64,000 nt of DNA from Fen731 sp964481885 (GTDB lineage: Bacteria > Actinomycetota > Humimicrobiia > Humimicrobiales > Humimicrobiaceae). Positions within the stretch are counted from its first letter, which is position 1. Each line of letters starts with the position of its first letter. The notes below the pieces were generated by a model. The model was not told the origin of the DNA. It made no database searches and saw only the letters and a program-made list of their open reading frames with translations. Below, piece by piece: positions 34,137 to 42,910 of the stretch. The position numbers and the translations under genes were made by a program. The DNA lies in NCBI GenBank assembly GCA_964481885.1, contig CAYZUS010000010.1, forward strand, positions 8,348 to 72,347. The letters are read 5' to 3'.

Positions 34137-34700
34137 TACTCTCTACCACTCCCTACCCCATACTATTATAAATATCTTGTAGTGATATTTTTATTATATA
34201 ATAAAAGTTTAATTAATTAAATAAAAAGTTTAGTTACTTAAAAGAGGAATATTGTTTTATTTTGGCAAGTAGCCAGGTTACTGTCAATAATATTCCAAAT
34301 AGATAAGCTGACAGTAATTATGGCATTATTCCGGTAAAGCATTCTCTGAAAATGGCACTCATAGAAAAAAATGTGTGGCTTAAAAGTTAGCAAACTTAAT
34401 ACTTAAGGTGTATTATTATCACGATATACTTAATTATTATTTGGATTTGCTGATTTTTTGTATTAACTGGTTTAAATGAAAAGTATTGCGGTATTTTTGC
34501 ATAGTTAACCGGATGAATTTTGGGTTTTAGAGTCCTGAGATTTTCATACCATGGGATAAAGCATTTTAAGATTTTAGTTTAAAAAAACTTAAGTTTTACA
34601 TACAGCTCTGCAGTTAAAAGCATACAAATAATAAAAGAAAGCGGGTAGTGTGTTGTAATTAAATAAAGAGGCGTCACAGTTTATCAGATCAAATGCTGAT
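34137..34700. other. 564-bp divergent intergenic region with a possible pseudoknot
   Basis: AT-rich, without a credible gene. The notable structure is at 34246-34317 (listed separately). The rest holds no clear promoter match. In the reading phase of the B12-sensor gene the frame is open back to 34659 (after a TAA at 34656) but contains no ATG, GTG or TTG before 34701. Confidence 0.5.
34246..34317 (+). ncRNA. candidate structured leader with crossing stems upstream of the B12-sensor gene
   Basis: Stem A is GGAATATT (34246-34253) with AATATTCC (34289-34296). Inside it is TGGC-AAGTA-GCCA (34263-34275). Stem B is TTACTGTCA (34278-34286) with TGACAGTAA (34309-34317). The arms of A and B interleave, so they would form a pseudoknot or be mutually exclusive, as in switches. 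The piece AGCCAGG...ACTG at 34271-34283 loosely resembles a B12 box, but the rest of a cobalamin riboswitch is not visible. Confidence 0.3.
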
Positions 34701-35713
34701 ATGATAGCCAGTGAAATCCTTAATGCTCAGTACGGGATTCAGAAGAAATCCAAGACAGGCCATAACGAGGCCCAGATTGAATATGCCCTTAAGGGCATAA
34801 AATATCATATAGGTTATCTCGCAGAAAGCATCTCATACTCAAAGCCAGAGCTCTTCTATCAATATTTAAAATGGGCAAAAACTCTTTTTGCTTCCATAGA
34901 AGTTCCTGATAGAGATCTGGCAGTAACTCTTTCAGTGACTGCAAATACTTTAGACAGGGTAATGCCGGAAAATATTAAAAACATACCAGAGATTTATTTA
35001 AAAGGAGGCCTGGAGTTTTTAAATGATACTTCAATTGAATTGCCTTACTTGATAGATGAAGAAAAAACCTCGGTAGCTCATGCAGGAAATACCTGGGTTA
35101 TCTCATAGAGAATAATAAGGCTGCAGCCTCAAAATTGATAATGGACCTTGTAAAACAGGGTGTAGAGATAAAAAGGATTTACATTGACATATTTCAGATG
35201 TCCCAGTATGAGTTGGGACAACTGTGGCAATCAGGCAAAATCAATGTGGCTCAGGAACATTACTGCACTGCAGCCACCCAGCTTATAATGTCCCAGCTTT
35301 ACCCCTATATTTTTAAAACGAAAAAAGGAAAACATTTTTTTGTAGGGGCATGCATAAATGGAGAAATGCATGAAATTGGTATAAGGATGCTGGCTGATTT
35401 GCTTGAACTTGATGGCTGGAACACAATGTATCTGGGAGCAAATGTTCCTGATGAGAGCATTGTAAAGACACTGATAGATAATAAAGCAGATGTTTTGGGA
35501 ATTTCTGCGACAATGACATTTCATCTGGGCAAAGTTGAGAAACTTATAAAAACAGTCAGGCAGTCTGAAATAGTCGGTAAAATAAAGATATTTGTCGGAG
35601 GATATGTTTTTAACAATAACAGTGAACTATGGAGACAGGTAGGCGCTGACGGATTTGCGACTGATGCAGAGGAGTCTCTTGTAAAAATAAACAGCATTGT
35701 TAAATTAATCTGA
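34701..35713 (+). pseudogene. cobalamin-binding sensor protein, split by a frameshift
   Basis: Two frames together encode one protein of about 337 aa, the usual length of this family. The first (34701-35108) gives the N-terminal helical part (KYHIGYLAESISYSKPELFYQ, seen as YHIGYLAESISYSKPELF). The second, in another phase, gives the B12-binding part: YLGYLIENNKAAASKLI, IDIFQMSQYELGQLW, AQEHYCTAATQLIMSQLYPY, then GEMHEIGIRML with the cobalt-ligand His and YLGANVP. Reading GCA at 35082-35084 and then AGG at 35084-35086 joins them perfectly, so one base is missing near 35084. This is either a sequencing or assembly error or a true mutation; no slippery heptamer is present. It precedes a diguanylate cyclase gene and was probably its input partner. 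Confidence 0.85.
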
Positions 35714-35773
35714 TTTTACCTCCTGTTTTTTAAAATTTTATAAAACAGCAAAATATATTCATTGAATAAATAA

Positions 35774-36799
35774 ATGGAAACACAAAGCAAGAATACCGGA
35801 AGGGGATTAATACTGCTCTGCGACCTTAACGGTTATGTTAAGGATATAATCAGTTTGGATTTGCCTGTTCGAAAAGAATATCTTTTGGGAAGTCCGCTTA
35901 TTGATTTGGTAAAAATTACCGGTATTTCCAAAATAAACGATTTTTTTAATACTATTAAGACTAATGGCTACGCTTTTGACTGGGAATTCAGTATCTGCAT
36001 CGGACAGGAAGATATACAGCTGCTTTTTACAGGATTAAACATTGTTAATAATATACTAATTATTGCAACAACTGCTTATACCGGTGTCAATGGCTTGTTA
36101 GAAGAGATGACCAGGATAGTAAATGAACAGACAAACAGCATAAGGTCCCTTGTCAAAGAAAATAAACAAAATCTAACCTCAGCTTCAAAAACCGAAGAAC
36201 TTTATGATGAGCTTAGTTTACTCAATAATGAGCTTGCCAATAATCAGAGGATGCTTGCCAAGAAAAATTTTGAACTTGAAGGCTTGAATCTCAAGCTGGA
36301 AGAGATAAACAGGATAGATGTGCTGACCGGGCTTTTTAACAGGAAATTTTTTTATGAGAAGATAAAGGAAGAAATTGCCAAATCAAAGCGCATTGGTTAC
36401 AGCCTTGTTCTTGCTTACATTGACATAAACAGCTTCAAAAGAGTAAATGATGAGCAGGGCCATGTAGCAGGTGACATACTGCTGCAGGAATTTGCAGGAA
36501 TCCTAAAAAATTTTTTAAGAGAAGATAACGATTTTATTTTCAGATTTGGCGGAGATGAATTCATAATAATCCTTACAAACTGCAGTGAGGCAGACGCAGA
36601 AGATGCAATGAAAAGAACAAATATGGCAATCGCTCTGATTGATGAAACCATCAGCATCTCCTACGGTTTAATTGAACTTCCGGTAAAAACTAAAAAAAAT
36701 ATTCTGGAAAATATCGACAAATACATAAAAAGCGCTGACAGGAAAATGTATCAGTTTAAGAAAAAACTTAAAAAATCAGCTGCCGCTGACCCCGGTTAA
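35774..36799 (+). CDS. diguanylate cyclase (GGDEF) with PAS-like N-terminus
   Basis: 341 aa. Residues about 10-105 look like a PAS-type sensor (RGLILLCDLNGYVKDI, LLGSPLIDLVKI). A coiled coil spans about 115-180. The GGDEF domain (about 180-330) has DVLTGLFNRKFF, LAYIDINSFKRVND, the intact active site FGGDEF at 258-263, and ISYGLIEL. The allosteric I-site RxxD is not conserved at its usual position (Glu replaces Arg), so product inhibition may be weak. It makes c-di-GMP from GTP. It lies 60 bp after the B12-sensor frame; light- or cobalamin-dependent control through that protein is plausible. Confidence 0.92.
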   Translation: METQSKNTGRGLILLCDLNGYVKDIISLDLPVRKEYLLGSPLIDLVKITGISKINDFFNTIKTNGYAFDWEFSICIGQEDIQLLFTGLNIVNNILIIATTAYTGVNGLLEEMTRIVNEQTNSIRSLVKENKQNLTSASKTEELYDELSLLNNELANNQRMLAKKNFELEGLNLKLEEINRIDVLTGLFNRKFFYEKIKEEIAKSKRIGYSLVLAYIDINSFKRVNDEQGHVAGDILLQEFAGILKNFLREDNDFIFRFGGDEFIIILTNCSEADAEDAMKRTNMAIALIDETISISYGLIELPVKTKKNILENIDKYIKSADRKMYQFKKKLKKSAAADPG

Positions 36800-36977
36800 A
36801 TGTATTTGCAGCCATCAACCCCTGCATTATTGTGAGGCTGAATTATTTGCCCATATCACTTATTTACTTATGTTATTTATATAATTTCCGGGTCCTGATA
36901 AGATTATTGCTGAGTTAATTATTTTATTAATATAATACAAAATACCTTACCATAATGAGAGAAATGAGCATTACTTT

Positions 36978-37841
36978 ATGGAAATAATAACTTCAAGGGT
37001 TTTTAATCTGCTTTATGTTTATCTTGACAGTGCCTGGCTGATAGTATTGCTTATAATATTTTTAATAAAAAAGAGATATCTGGCAATAATTGCAGGATTA
37101 ATCGGCGGACTGATTTATTTCGCCGTTGATTATGGCATATTTTATCTTGCGCTTGGGACAAGAGTTGTTGATGGCGCCCCACCCCTAATCCTGCTGCTAT
37201 GGCTCAGCGTGAGTTACGGTTTTACAAATTTTGCCTGGATATGGCTGTGGCTTGACAGAGACAGCCATGCATTTGAATGGTCCCTCCTTATAATCTTCGG
37301 GTGGCTCACTACTGCTTTATTGAGCAATAACTTTGGCAGCGCTTTTCAAATTATCTCAATTTCCCGGGGAACTTCCAGCTATCACGGCGTTATGGCTTTA
37401 ATATTGCTGGTTGGCTACGGAATTCTGATAATAAAAAACATAAAAACTGTAAATAATGTGCACATATACAGTAACCGGGATGCTGACAATACAGGTGAAA
37501 GTATTTATCTTAAAAGCCTGCAAAGCAAAATTACTGCCGGGAGCAATACCAAAAACAATATTTCTCAAAAAAACAATCCTGAAACAATTATTCCGCCTGA
37601 CAGCATGGTTTCCGGCAGTTATTCTCAGCATGAGAAAATAAATATTTTGTGGATACTGGCCATAGGAATACTTGTGCAGTTTTCATGGGAATCGGTTCTG
37701 CTTGTCACAGGGATAAGGCCGGTAGGGATTTTACCGCTGATAGTTAATTCTATTCTTGAGACCAACCTTGGGCTCCCATATCTGTTCCTGATTCATCGTG
37801 CAGTTACAAAAAGATTCAGTGAGAATCTGTCAAAAGTTTAA
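36978..37841 (+). CDS. multi-pass membrane protein, function unknown
   Basis: 287 aa, not recognised. About seven hydrophobic helices: five in residues 10-170 (including WLIVLLIIFLI, IIAGLIGGLIYFAVDYGIFY, LILLLWLSVSYGFTNFAWIW, and LLIIFGWLTTALL), then a hydrophilic Asn/Ser-rich loop of about 55 residues (175-230), then two more (ILWILAIGILVQFSWESVLL and ILPLIVNSILETNLGLPYLF). Trp and Tyr are frequent. No transport or enzyme motif is visible. It stands alone between the diguanylate cyclase and PEPCK genes. Start ATG at 36978 has no clear Shine-Dalgarno sequence. Confidence 0.7.
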   Translation: MEIITSRVFNLLYVYLDSAWLIVLLIIFLIKKRYLAIIAGLIGGLIYFAVDYGIFYLALGTRVVDGAPPLILLLWLSVSYGFTNFAWIWLWLDRDSHAFEWSLLIIFGWLTTALLSNNFGSAFQIISISRGTSSYHGVMALILLVGYGILIIKNIKTVNNVHIYSNRDADNTGESIYLKSLQSKITAGSNTKNNISQKNNPETIIPPDSMVSGSYSQHEKINILWILAIGILVQFSWESVLLVTGIRPVGILPLIVNSILETNLGLPYLFLIHRAVTKRFSENLSKV

Positions 37842-38104
37842 AAACAACACAAAAAAATTTCGAAATGAAAAATAAAGTGATTGAATATTTGCTTTACTTT
37901 ATTTAGAATAATAAAATCTGCAGTAAGACTGACATTTCAGAGTAAAGAACTAATAACTGGCAAATAAAAGGCAGAAACAGCTATATCTATAGTTGTTTCT
38001 AAAAAATCAGGGGTAAATTACAGATTAATGTATCTTTGTTTAAAAAAACAAAGGTTATAAATTTTTTTTAAATTATTTTATCAAATCATTATCAGGGAGT
38101 TTAA

Positions 38105-39880
38105 ATGGAAATAATACATGAAAAATTATCAGCATGGGTTAAAGAAATGGCTTCAATGTGCAATCCTGATTCCTTTGTCTGGATAGATGGTTCAGAAAGC
38201 CAGAAGAACCAGCTGCAAAAACAGGCCATAGAGACTGGCGAAATACTGGAGCTCAATCAGGAAAAACTCCCGGGATGCCTTTTTCACAGGACGGCACTTA
38301 ACGATGTCGCAAGAACTGAACATCTTACATACATATGCACCCCTGACAAAAATGAAGCAGGCCCTACAAATAACTGGATGGCCCCTGATGAAGCTTATGC
38401 AAAAGCCGGCGAGATATTTAAGGATTCCATGGTTGGCAGGACCATGTATGCCATACCTTTTTCAATGGGTCCGGTCAATTCTGAGTTCAGCAAAATTGGC
38501 GTGGAACTTACTGACAGCATTTATGTTGTTCTTAATATGCTGATAATGACAAGAGCCGGTGTTGAAGTATTAAAAGCTCTTGGAGAAACCGGCGAATTTA
38601 CAAAATGTCTTCATTCAAAGGCTGACCTTGATATAAACAGGAGGCTCATTCTTCATTTTCCGCTTGATAATACAATATGGAGCGTGGGCTCAGGCTACGG
38701 TGGCAATGTTCTTCTAGGTAAAAAATGTCTTTCGTTGCGGATTGCAAGCTTTCTTGGAAAAACTGAAGGCTGGCTGGCCGAACACATGCTTATCATCGGT
38801 ATTGAAGATAAGAAAGGCAACGTTACATATCTTGCCGCCGCTTTTCCAAGCGCCTGTGGAAAGACAAATCTTGCGATGCTTATACCGCCTGAAAGTATGA
38901 AGAAAAAAGGCTATAAAGTCTGGACCGTTGGTGACGACATCGCCTGGCTGAGAATAAGGGATGACGGCTCATTGTGGGCCGTTAATCCTGAGAGCGGATT
39001 TTTTGGAGTCCTTCCGGGGACCAACAGCAAAACCAATTATAATGCCGTTGCAACAATGCAGAAAAATACAATATACACCAACGTCCTTTTAAAAGAAGAT
39101 GGGACCGTGTGGTGGGAAGATGCAGATGGTCCGGTTCCCCAGGAAGGAATTGACTGGACAGGAAAGCCATGGAAACCTGGAACAAAAGACGAAAACGGGA
39201 ACATAATTAAAGGGGCAAATCCAAACAGCAGGTTTACCGCGCCCATTAAGCAATGCCCTGTTGCATCGCCACACATAGATTCACCTCAGGGTGTGCCTAT
39301 ATCTGCCATTATATTCGGCGGGAGAAGGGCACATGTTGCCCCACTTGTTTATGAATCCTTTGACTGGCAGCATGGAGTTTTCGTAGGCTCCACAATGGCT
39401 TCTGAAATTACTGCTGCACAATACGGAGCGCAGGGAGCTGTAAGAAGAGACCCGATGGCAATGATTCCATTCTGTGGATACAACATGGCTGATTATTTTT
39501 CACACTGGTTAAATGTCGGAAAAAAGATAAAAAACAAACCCGGAATATTCCACGTAAACTGGTTCAGGACAGGTAAAGACGGGAAATTTTTATGGCCCGG
39601 ATATGGCGATAATCTGAGGGTTCTTGAATGGATAATAAAGAGATGCAAAAAAGAGGTTGATGCAGACAGGACTTGCATTGGCTTTATTCCAGAAGCCAAA
39701 GATCTTGACTTTGAAGGTTTAAATCTGTCCCCGGACACCATTAAAGAACTGCTGGAAATAGATATTTCAGACTGGACCAATGAAGCACAGGAAGTAAAAA
39801 GTTTTTACGATAAATTTGAAGGCAGGATTCCGCAGGAACTGAATGATGAACTTGCAAACCTTGTTAAAAGACTGAAATAA
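38105..39880 (+). CDS. pckG: phosphoenolpyruvate carboxykinase (GTP)
   Basis: 591 aa, standard for the GTP-dependent family. It interconverts oxaloacetate + GTP and phosphoenolpyruvate + CO2 + GDP, linking the C4 acids to gluconeogenesis. Motifs: NTIWSVGSGYGGNVLLGKKC (residues about 192-211), kinase loop FPSACGKTNLAML at about 247-259 with the family's mobile Cys, WTVGDDIAWL, NPESGFFGV, GGRRAHVAPLV and FRTGKDGKFLWPGYGDN. All match the GTP enzyme and not the ATP type. GGGAG precedes the ATG. It stands as a single gene, convergent with the DUF1015 gene. Confidence 0.95.
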   Translation: MEIIHEKLSAWVKEMASMCNPDSFVWIDGSESQKNQLQKQAIETGEILELNQEKLPGCLFHRTALNDVARTEHLTYICTPDKNEAGPTNNWMAPDEAYAKAGEIFKDSMVGRTMYAIPFSMGPVNSEFSKIGVELTDSIYVVLNMLIMTRAGVEVLKALGETGEFTKCLHSKADLDINRRLILHFPLDNTIWSVGSGYGGNVLLGKKCLSLRIASFLGKTEGWLAEHMLIIGIEDKKGNVTYLAAAFPSACGKTNLAMLIPPESMKKKGYKVWTVGDDIAWLRIRDDGSLWAVNPESGFFGVLPGTNSKTNYNAVATMQKNTIYTNVLLKEDGTVWWEDADGPVPQEGIDWTGKPWKPGTKDENGNIIKGANPNSRFTAPIKQCPVASPHIDSPQGVPISAIIFGGRRAHVAPLVYESFDWQHGVFVGSTMASEITAAQYGAQGAVRRDPMAMIPFCGYNMADYFSHWLNVGKKIKNKPGIFHVNWFRTGKDGKFLWPGYGDNLRVLEWIIKRCKKEVDADRTCIGFIPEAKDLDFEGLNLSPDTIKELLEIDISDWTNEAQEVKSFYDKFEGRIPQELNDELANLVKRLK

Positions 39881-39885
39881 TTAAC

Positions 39886-39911
39886 AAATTCATGTTGAAT
39901 AATTTTTTTTT
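39886..39911 (+). terminator. weak intrinsic terminator after PEPCK
   Basis: A short stem ATTCA-TGT-TGAAT is followed by AA and a run of nine or ten T. A separate perfect 8-bp hairpin, TTAGTTTC/GAAACTAA, follows at 39925-39950 and overlaps the stop of the convergent gene. Confidence 0.35.
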
Positions 39912-39946
39912 GAAGTTGTAAATTTTAGTTTCCTGTCAGGCAGAAA

Positions 39947-41287
39947 CTAATTATCAAATGCATACATTACAAGACCGCTGCAGGGTTTGGGATAAAAATA
40001 TGTTGATTTCTGAGGCATTACCAGCCCTTTCTCAGAAAGATTTTCAACAGTCTGTATGGAAGCTGCATTAATTATAAATCCGGCATCAAAATCTGTTTGC
40101 TGCGCTTCAGGGTCAAAGCTTTCAAGGATTTCACCTACAGTGTGAATAAATTTTATTTCCGCTGTTTCGTTATCCTTCAGCAAAGTTGAAAGGAGCAGTT
40201 TATGCAAAATATTTACATCAAGATTCTCAAATTCCGCATCGAATTGTTCCAGGCTGATTTCCAAATCCCTGTAAGCAGACTCAATGCTTGTTTTTAAAAC
40301 TGCAAAAATGCATTCCTGATTAGAAAAAACAATGCAAATACCTTTCTGTCCCGCAGCCAGGCAGGAGGACATTTTTTCGGATATGTCAGGCATTGTTGCT
40401 GGAATTATTTCTACTGTAAAATATTTGCAGATTTTTTCAGTCATTTCTTCGGGGCTGATTTTCCTTTCAAATTTTACAAGCCTGTGAGTCGGATGTATTG
40501 ATATGTCCTTCTGGTTTGCAGATACGAAAAGTGAAAGTATAAAGTCTTCAGGCCTGATATCTTCTTCTTCTGTGCTATTGTCGGTATAAGCACGGGTCTT
40601 TATCGGGACTGATTCCCTGTAAAGCCTGGATGTTTCATATCTGTGGTGACCGTCTGCAATCAGCAATGTTTTTGATTTCATGGCTTTTATAATAGAAGAC
40701 AGAGTTTCTCTATCAGATATCTTCCAGAATTTAAATTTAAGCAGTGAATCGTAATCTGCACCGGAAGATATCATGGGCTCTGCCTGTTTTCCCTTATCGA
40801 TGATATCCAGAACATTTGAATCTGAATCATTGTAGATGGTATATATAAATTCAAAATTGGTTCTGCAGGCATTAAGAAGATTAAGCCTGTCTTCCTTTGG
40901 TTTGGCAAGGGTTTTTTCATGTCTTAACACCTTCCCGATACCATAGTCTTCAATTTTTAAAAGACCTATAAGTCCGGTAAAACTCCTGGAACTTCCATCA
41001 TCGCCCGTAAAAGACTCTTCAAAGATATAGAAGCATTTTTCAGGGTCAACTTTTAATATTCCTTTTTTTATAAAATCCTGAAGAATTATTTTTGCATTTT
41101 CGTATCGACTCCTGTCGCTTGTGTCATCAGGAAGAGTCAGGTTTACAATATTGTACTGGGATTGATCTTTCAGCTGTTGTTTTTGCAAAGGTGAAATGAT
41201 GTCATATGGTGGAGCAATGTTTTTAGACAAACCTCCTGCAAGATTCAAATCATAACGCAAACCATTAAAAGGCAGTATGTCAACCAT
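39947..41287 (-). CDS. DUF1015 family protein
   Basis: 446 aa of the DUF1015 family (PF06245), widespread in anaerobes and thermophiles. Family features visible: PFNGLRYD and IAPPYDIISP at the N-terminus, YNIVNLTLPD, the conserved HEKTLAKPKEDRLNLL at about residues 120-135, and LIADGHHRYETS at about 205-216. The biochemical role is unknown. A His-rich, ATP-independent enzyme fold has been suggested from conservation only. It lies alone on the minus strand, convergent with PEPCK. The ATG at 41287 fits the family N-terminus. Confidence 0.88.
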   Translation of the reverse strand: MVDILPFNGLRYDLNLAGGLSKNIAPPYDIISPLQKQQLKDQSQYNIVNLTLPDDTSDRSRYENAKIILQDFIKKGILKVDPEKCFYIFEESFTGDDGSSRSFTGLIGLLKIEDYGIGKVLRHEKTLAKPKEDRLNLLNACRTNFEFIYTIYNDSDSNVLDIIDKGKQAEPMISSGADYDSLLKFKFWKISDRETLSSIIKAMKSKTLLIADGHHRYETSRLYRESVPIKTRAYTDNSTEEEDIRPEDFILSLFVSANQKDISIHPTHRLVKFERKISPEEMTEKICKYFTVEIIPATMPDISEKMSSCLAAGQKGICIVFSNQECIFAVLKTSIESAYRDLEISLEQFDAEFENLDVNILHKLLLSTLLKDNETAEIKFIHTVGEILESFDPEAQQTDFDAGFIINAASIQTVENLSEKGLVMPQKSTYFYPKPCSGLVMYAFDN

Positions 41288-41828
41288 TATTTTAATTCCT
41301 TTTTAGTCTTTTGAAAAATTTCAAATAAATTATAATTTAAAAAAGCTGAAATTATAACAACTATTTTTTAAAGTGTAACAGCCATCTGGAAATATCCTGT
41401 TCCCGGCAAAGTTGAAATGTCCGCTTTAAATATTTTGCCTGCAGATAATCCTCTGCCTTTTATTTTATCACGCAGGAAGTGGGAACGCTCTGATTCTGCA
41501 TCAACCCTGTGCTTGCTTTGGTTAAGATATTATTGTTTCTGAATGTATCATAAATCCTTATTTTTGCAGTTAAAATATTTTTGTGGCAGCCTGTATTAGA
41601 AAACCCTGCTGCTGCAGTTAAGGTGTAACTGCTGCATAAAACCTTAATCCCTCAGTCAAAATGTTATGTATCTGCATGTATCATAAAACTTTGTTACCGC
41701 AATTAAGAAGTTTTTGTGTCAGCTTTTACAAGGTTGAATAAAGCAGTTAAAATAGTATAATTCATAATCTGTCAGGCATTTAAAAGAGCGTAATTTTATA
41801 ATAATAAGGTGGATGAGTTTGGAGAAAA
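41288..41828. other. 541-bp intergenic region with a degenerate direct repeat
   Basis: No credible gene. A 53-bp direct repeat is present: 41538-41590 and 41671-41723 align without gaps at about 41 of 53 positions (both start TCTG.ATGTATCATAAA and end TTTTTGTG.CAGC). The spacing is 133 bp. The motif GCAGTTAA also recurs four times around 41565-41755. Possibly decayed repeat DNA or regulator sites for the hypB transcript. Confidence 0.5.
41538..41723 (+). repeat. 53-bp degenerate direct repeat upstream of hypB
   Basis: Copies at 41538-41590 and 41671-41723, same length, about 77 percent identical by hand alignment, best conserved at both ends. Confidence 0.7.
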
Positions 41829-42500
41829 ATGAAAATAGAAGTCATTGAAAATGTAATGCAATACAATAAGGAAGAAGCAGACATTAACAGGGTTCTGTTT
41901 GAAACCAGCAAAGTGCTTGTCGTAAACATACTGTCAGCTCCGGGTGCAGGCAAGACAACTCTCATAATGGAGACCATCAGGAGGATTGGCAAACAATATA
42001 ATATCGGAGTAATTGAGGGAGACATCTCATCAACTCACGATTCTGAAAAAATAAAATCATTGACAGATGATGTAGTACAGATCAACACTGGCGGGACGTG
42101 CCATCTTAATGCTTCAATGGTTGCAAAAGCTGTTGAAAAGCTGGACATCAAAAAGATTGATATATTATTTATAGAAAACGTTGGAAACCTGATTTGTCCA
42201 GTAGGTTTTGACCTCGGAGAGTCCTGCAGGCTGCTTCTTTCTTCTGTGAGTGAGGGGGATGACAAACCTGTAAAATACCCCAAAGCCTTTATTAAAACGG
42301 ATCTTGTCATACTGAATAAAACTGACATGCTTCCTTACAGTGATTTTAATGATGACTTTTTTTCCGGAAAGATAAGAGAACTAAATCCTGAAATTGAAAT
42401 AATCAGGCTTTCCAGTAAAAATGGCCAGGGATTCGGTGACTGGATAAGCTGGATAGAGAAAAAAGCAGCAGCAAAAATCAGCGGCAAAATAGAAAAGTAA
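41829..42500 (+). CDS. hypB: hydrogenase nickel-insertion GTPase HypB
   Basis: 223-aa GTPase that delivers nickel to NiFe-hydrogenase precursors together with HypA. P-loop SAPGAGKTT at residues 36-44, GVIEGDIS, the metal-site signature INTGGTCHLNA (usually GG.CHL), FIENVGNLICPVGFDLGE, and the guanine motif NKTD. The N-terminus lacks a His-rich nickel-storage stretch. No hypA is next to it. The gene is separated from the other hyp genes here (60940-64000) by the hydrogenase operons, so maturation genes flank the structural genes on both sides. Confidence 0.94.
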   Translation: MKIEVIENVMQYNKEEADINRVLFETSKVLVVNILSAPGAGKTTLIMETIRRIGKQYNIGVIEGDISSTHDSEKIKSLTDDVVQINTGGTCHLNASMVAKAVEKLDIKKIDILFIENVGNLICPVGFDLGESCRLLLSSVSEGDDKPVKYPKAFIKTDLVILNKTDMLPYSDFNDDFFSGKIRELNPEIEIIRLSSKNGQGFGDWISWIEKKAAAKISGKIEK

Positions 42501-42910
42501 TTCGGCTCAAAAATATATTAGCTTTTTAAAAAGGGTCTAATTTTAATACGTTTAAGTTTTTAAAAACATTCTTCAGTCTTTGAACAATAAGGAGGACACC
42601 GCTGAATTATCTGACAGCATTTGACCCTGAATTTTTTATGAAGGCTTGAGTCCGGTAAATCATCCGGCAGGGTGTAAAGTAACCTGCTGCTTTTTTCAGG
42701 AATGCCATCAGTAAATCAACTTTATCCGGTACAGTTTAAACCCCAAATATTTACAATTAAGCGGCTCCTGACAAGCAGTCAGGTATTGTTACAAACTCAT
42801 TACAAATTTACATTTTATTATTGCTATAATTATTTAGAAGTGATAATATTGCATGGTTTTGAAAAGTTACAAAAATGTTACAAATAAAAATATTTTGACG
42901 GCAAAATAAA
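42501..42910 (+). other. 410-bp leader region of the histidine kinase-hydABC operon
   Basis: No recognisable gene. An AAGGAGG at 42589 is followed 6 bases later only by a CTG opening a 15-codon frame, which is not called. The second half holds the promoter and TTACAAA repeats listed separately. Confidence 0.5.
42788..42887 (+). promoter_or_regulatory. extended -10 promoter flanked by two 11-bp-phased TTACAAA direct-repeat pairs
   Basis: A TGC-TATAAT extended -10 lies at 42822-42830. TTACAAA occurs at 42789 and 42800 (11 bp apart) just upstream, and at 42867 and 42878 (again 11 bp apart) downstream, 27 bases before the histidine kinase ATG. The 22-bp blocks 42788-42809 and 42866-42887 match at 16 of 22 positions. 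An 11-bp direct repeat is the usual pattern for OmpR/PhoB-type regulators. No consensus -35 is present, consistent with an activated promoter. Confidence 0.5.

Noticed and set aside
34271..34285. B12-box-like AGCCAGG...ACTG, hinting at a cobalamin riboswitch
   Set aside because: The other conserved blocks of that riboswitch are not found upstream, and only about half of the box matches.
34701..35108. Treating the first 135-codon frame as a separate gene
   Set aside because: Its end matches the start of the second frame exactly after a one-base correction, and family proteins have both parts in one chain.
39925..39950. Bidirectional terminator between PEPCK and the DUF1015 gene
   Set aside because: The 8-bp hairpin is perfect, but neither strand has a T-run after it, and it overlaps the DUF1015 stop codon.
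42589..42649. AAGGAGG followed by a CTG-initiated 15-codon frame, a possible leader peptide
   Set aside because: Only a CTG start and no conserved regulatory sequence; too little to call a gene.
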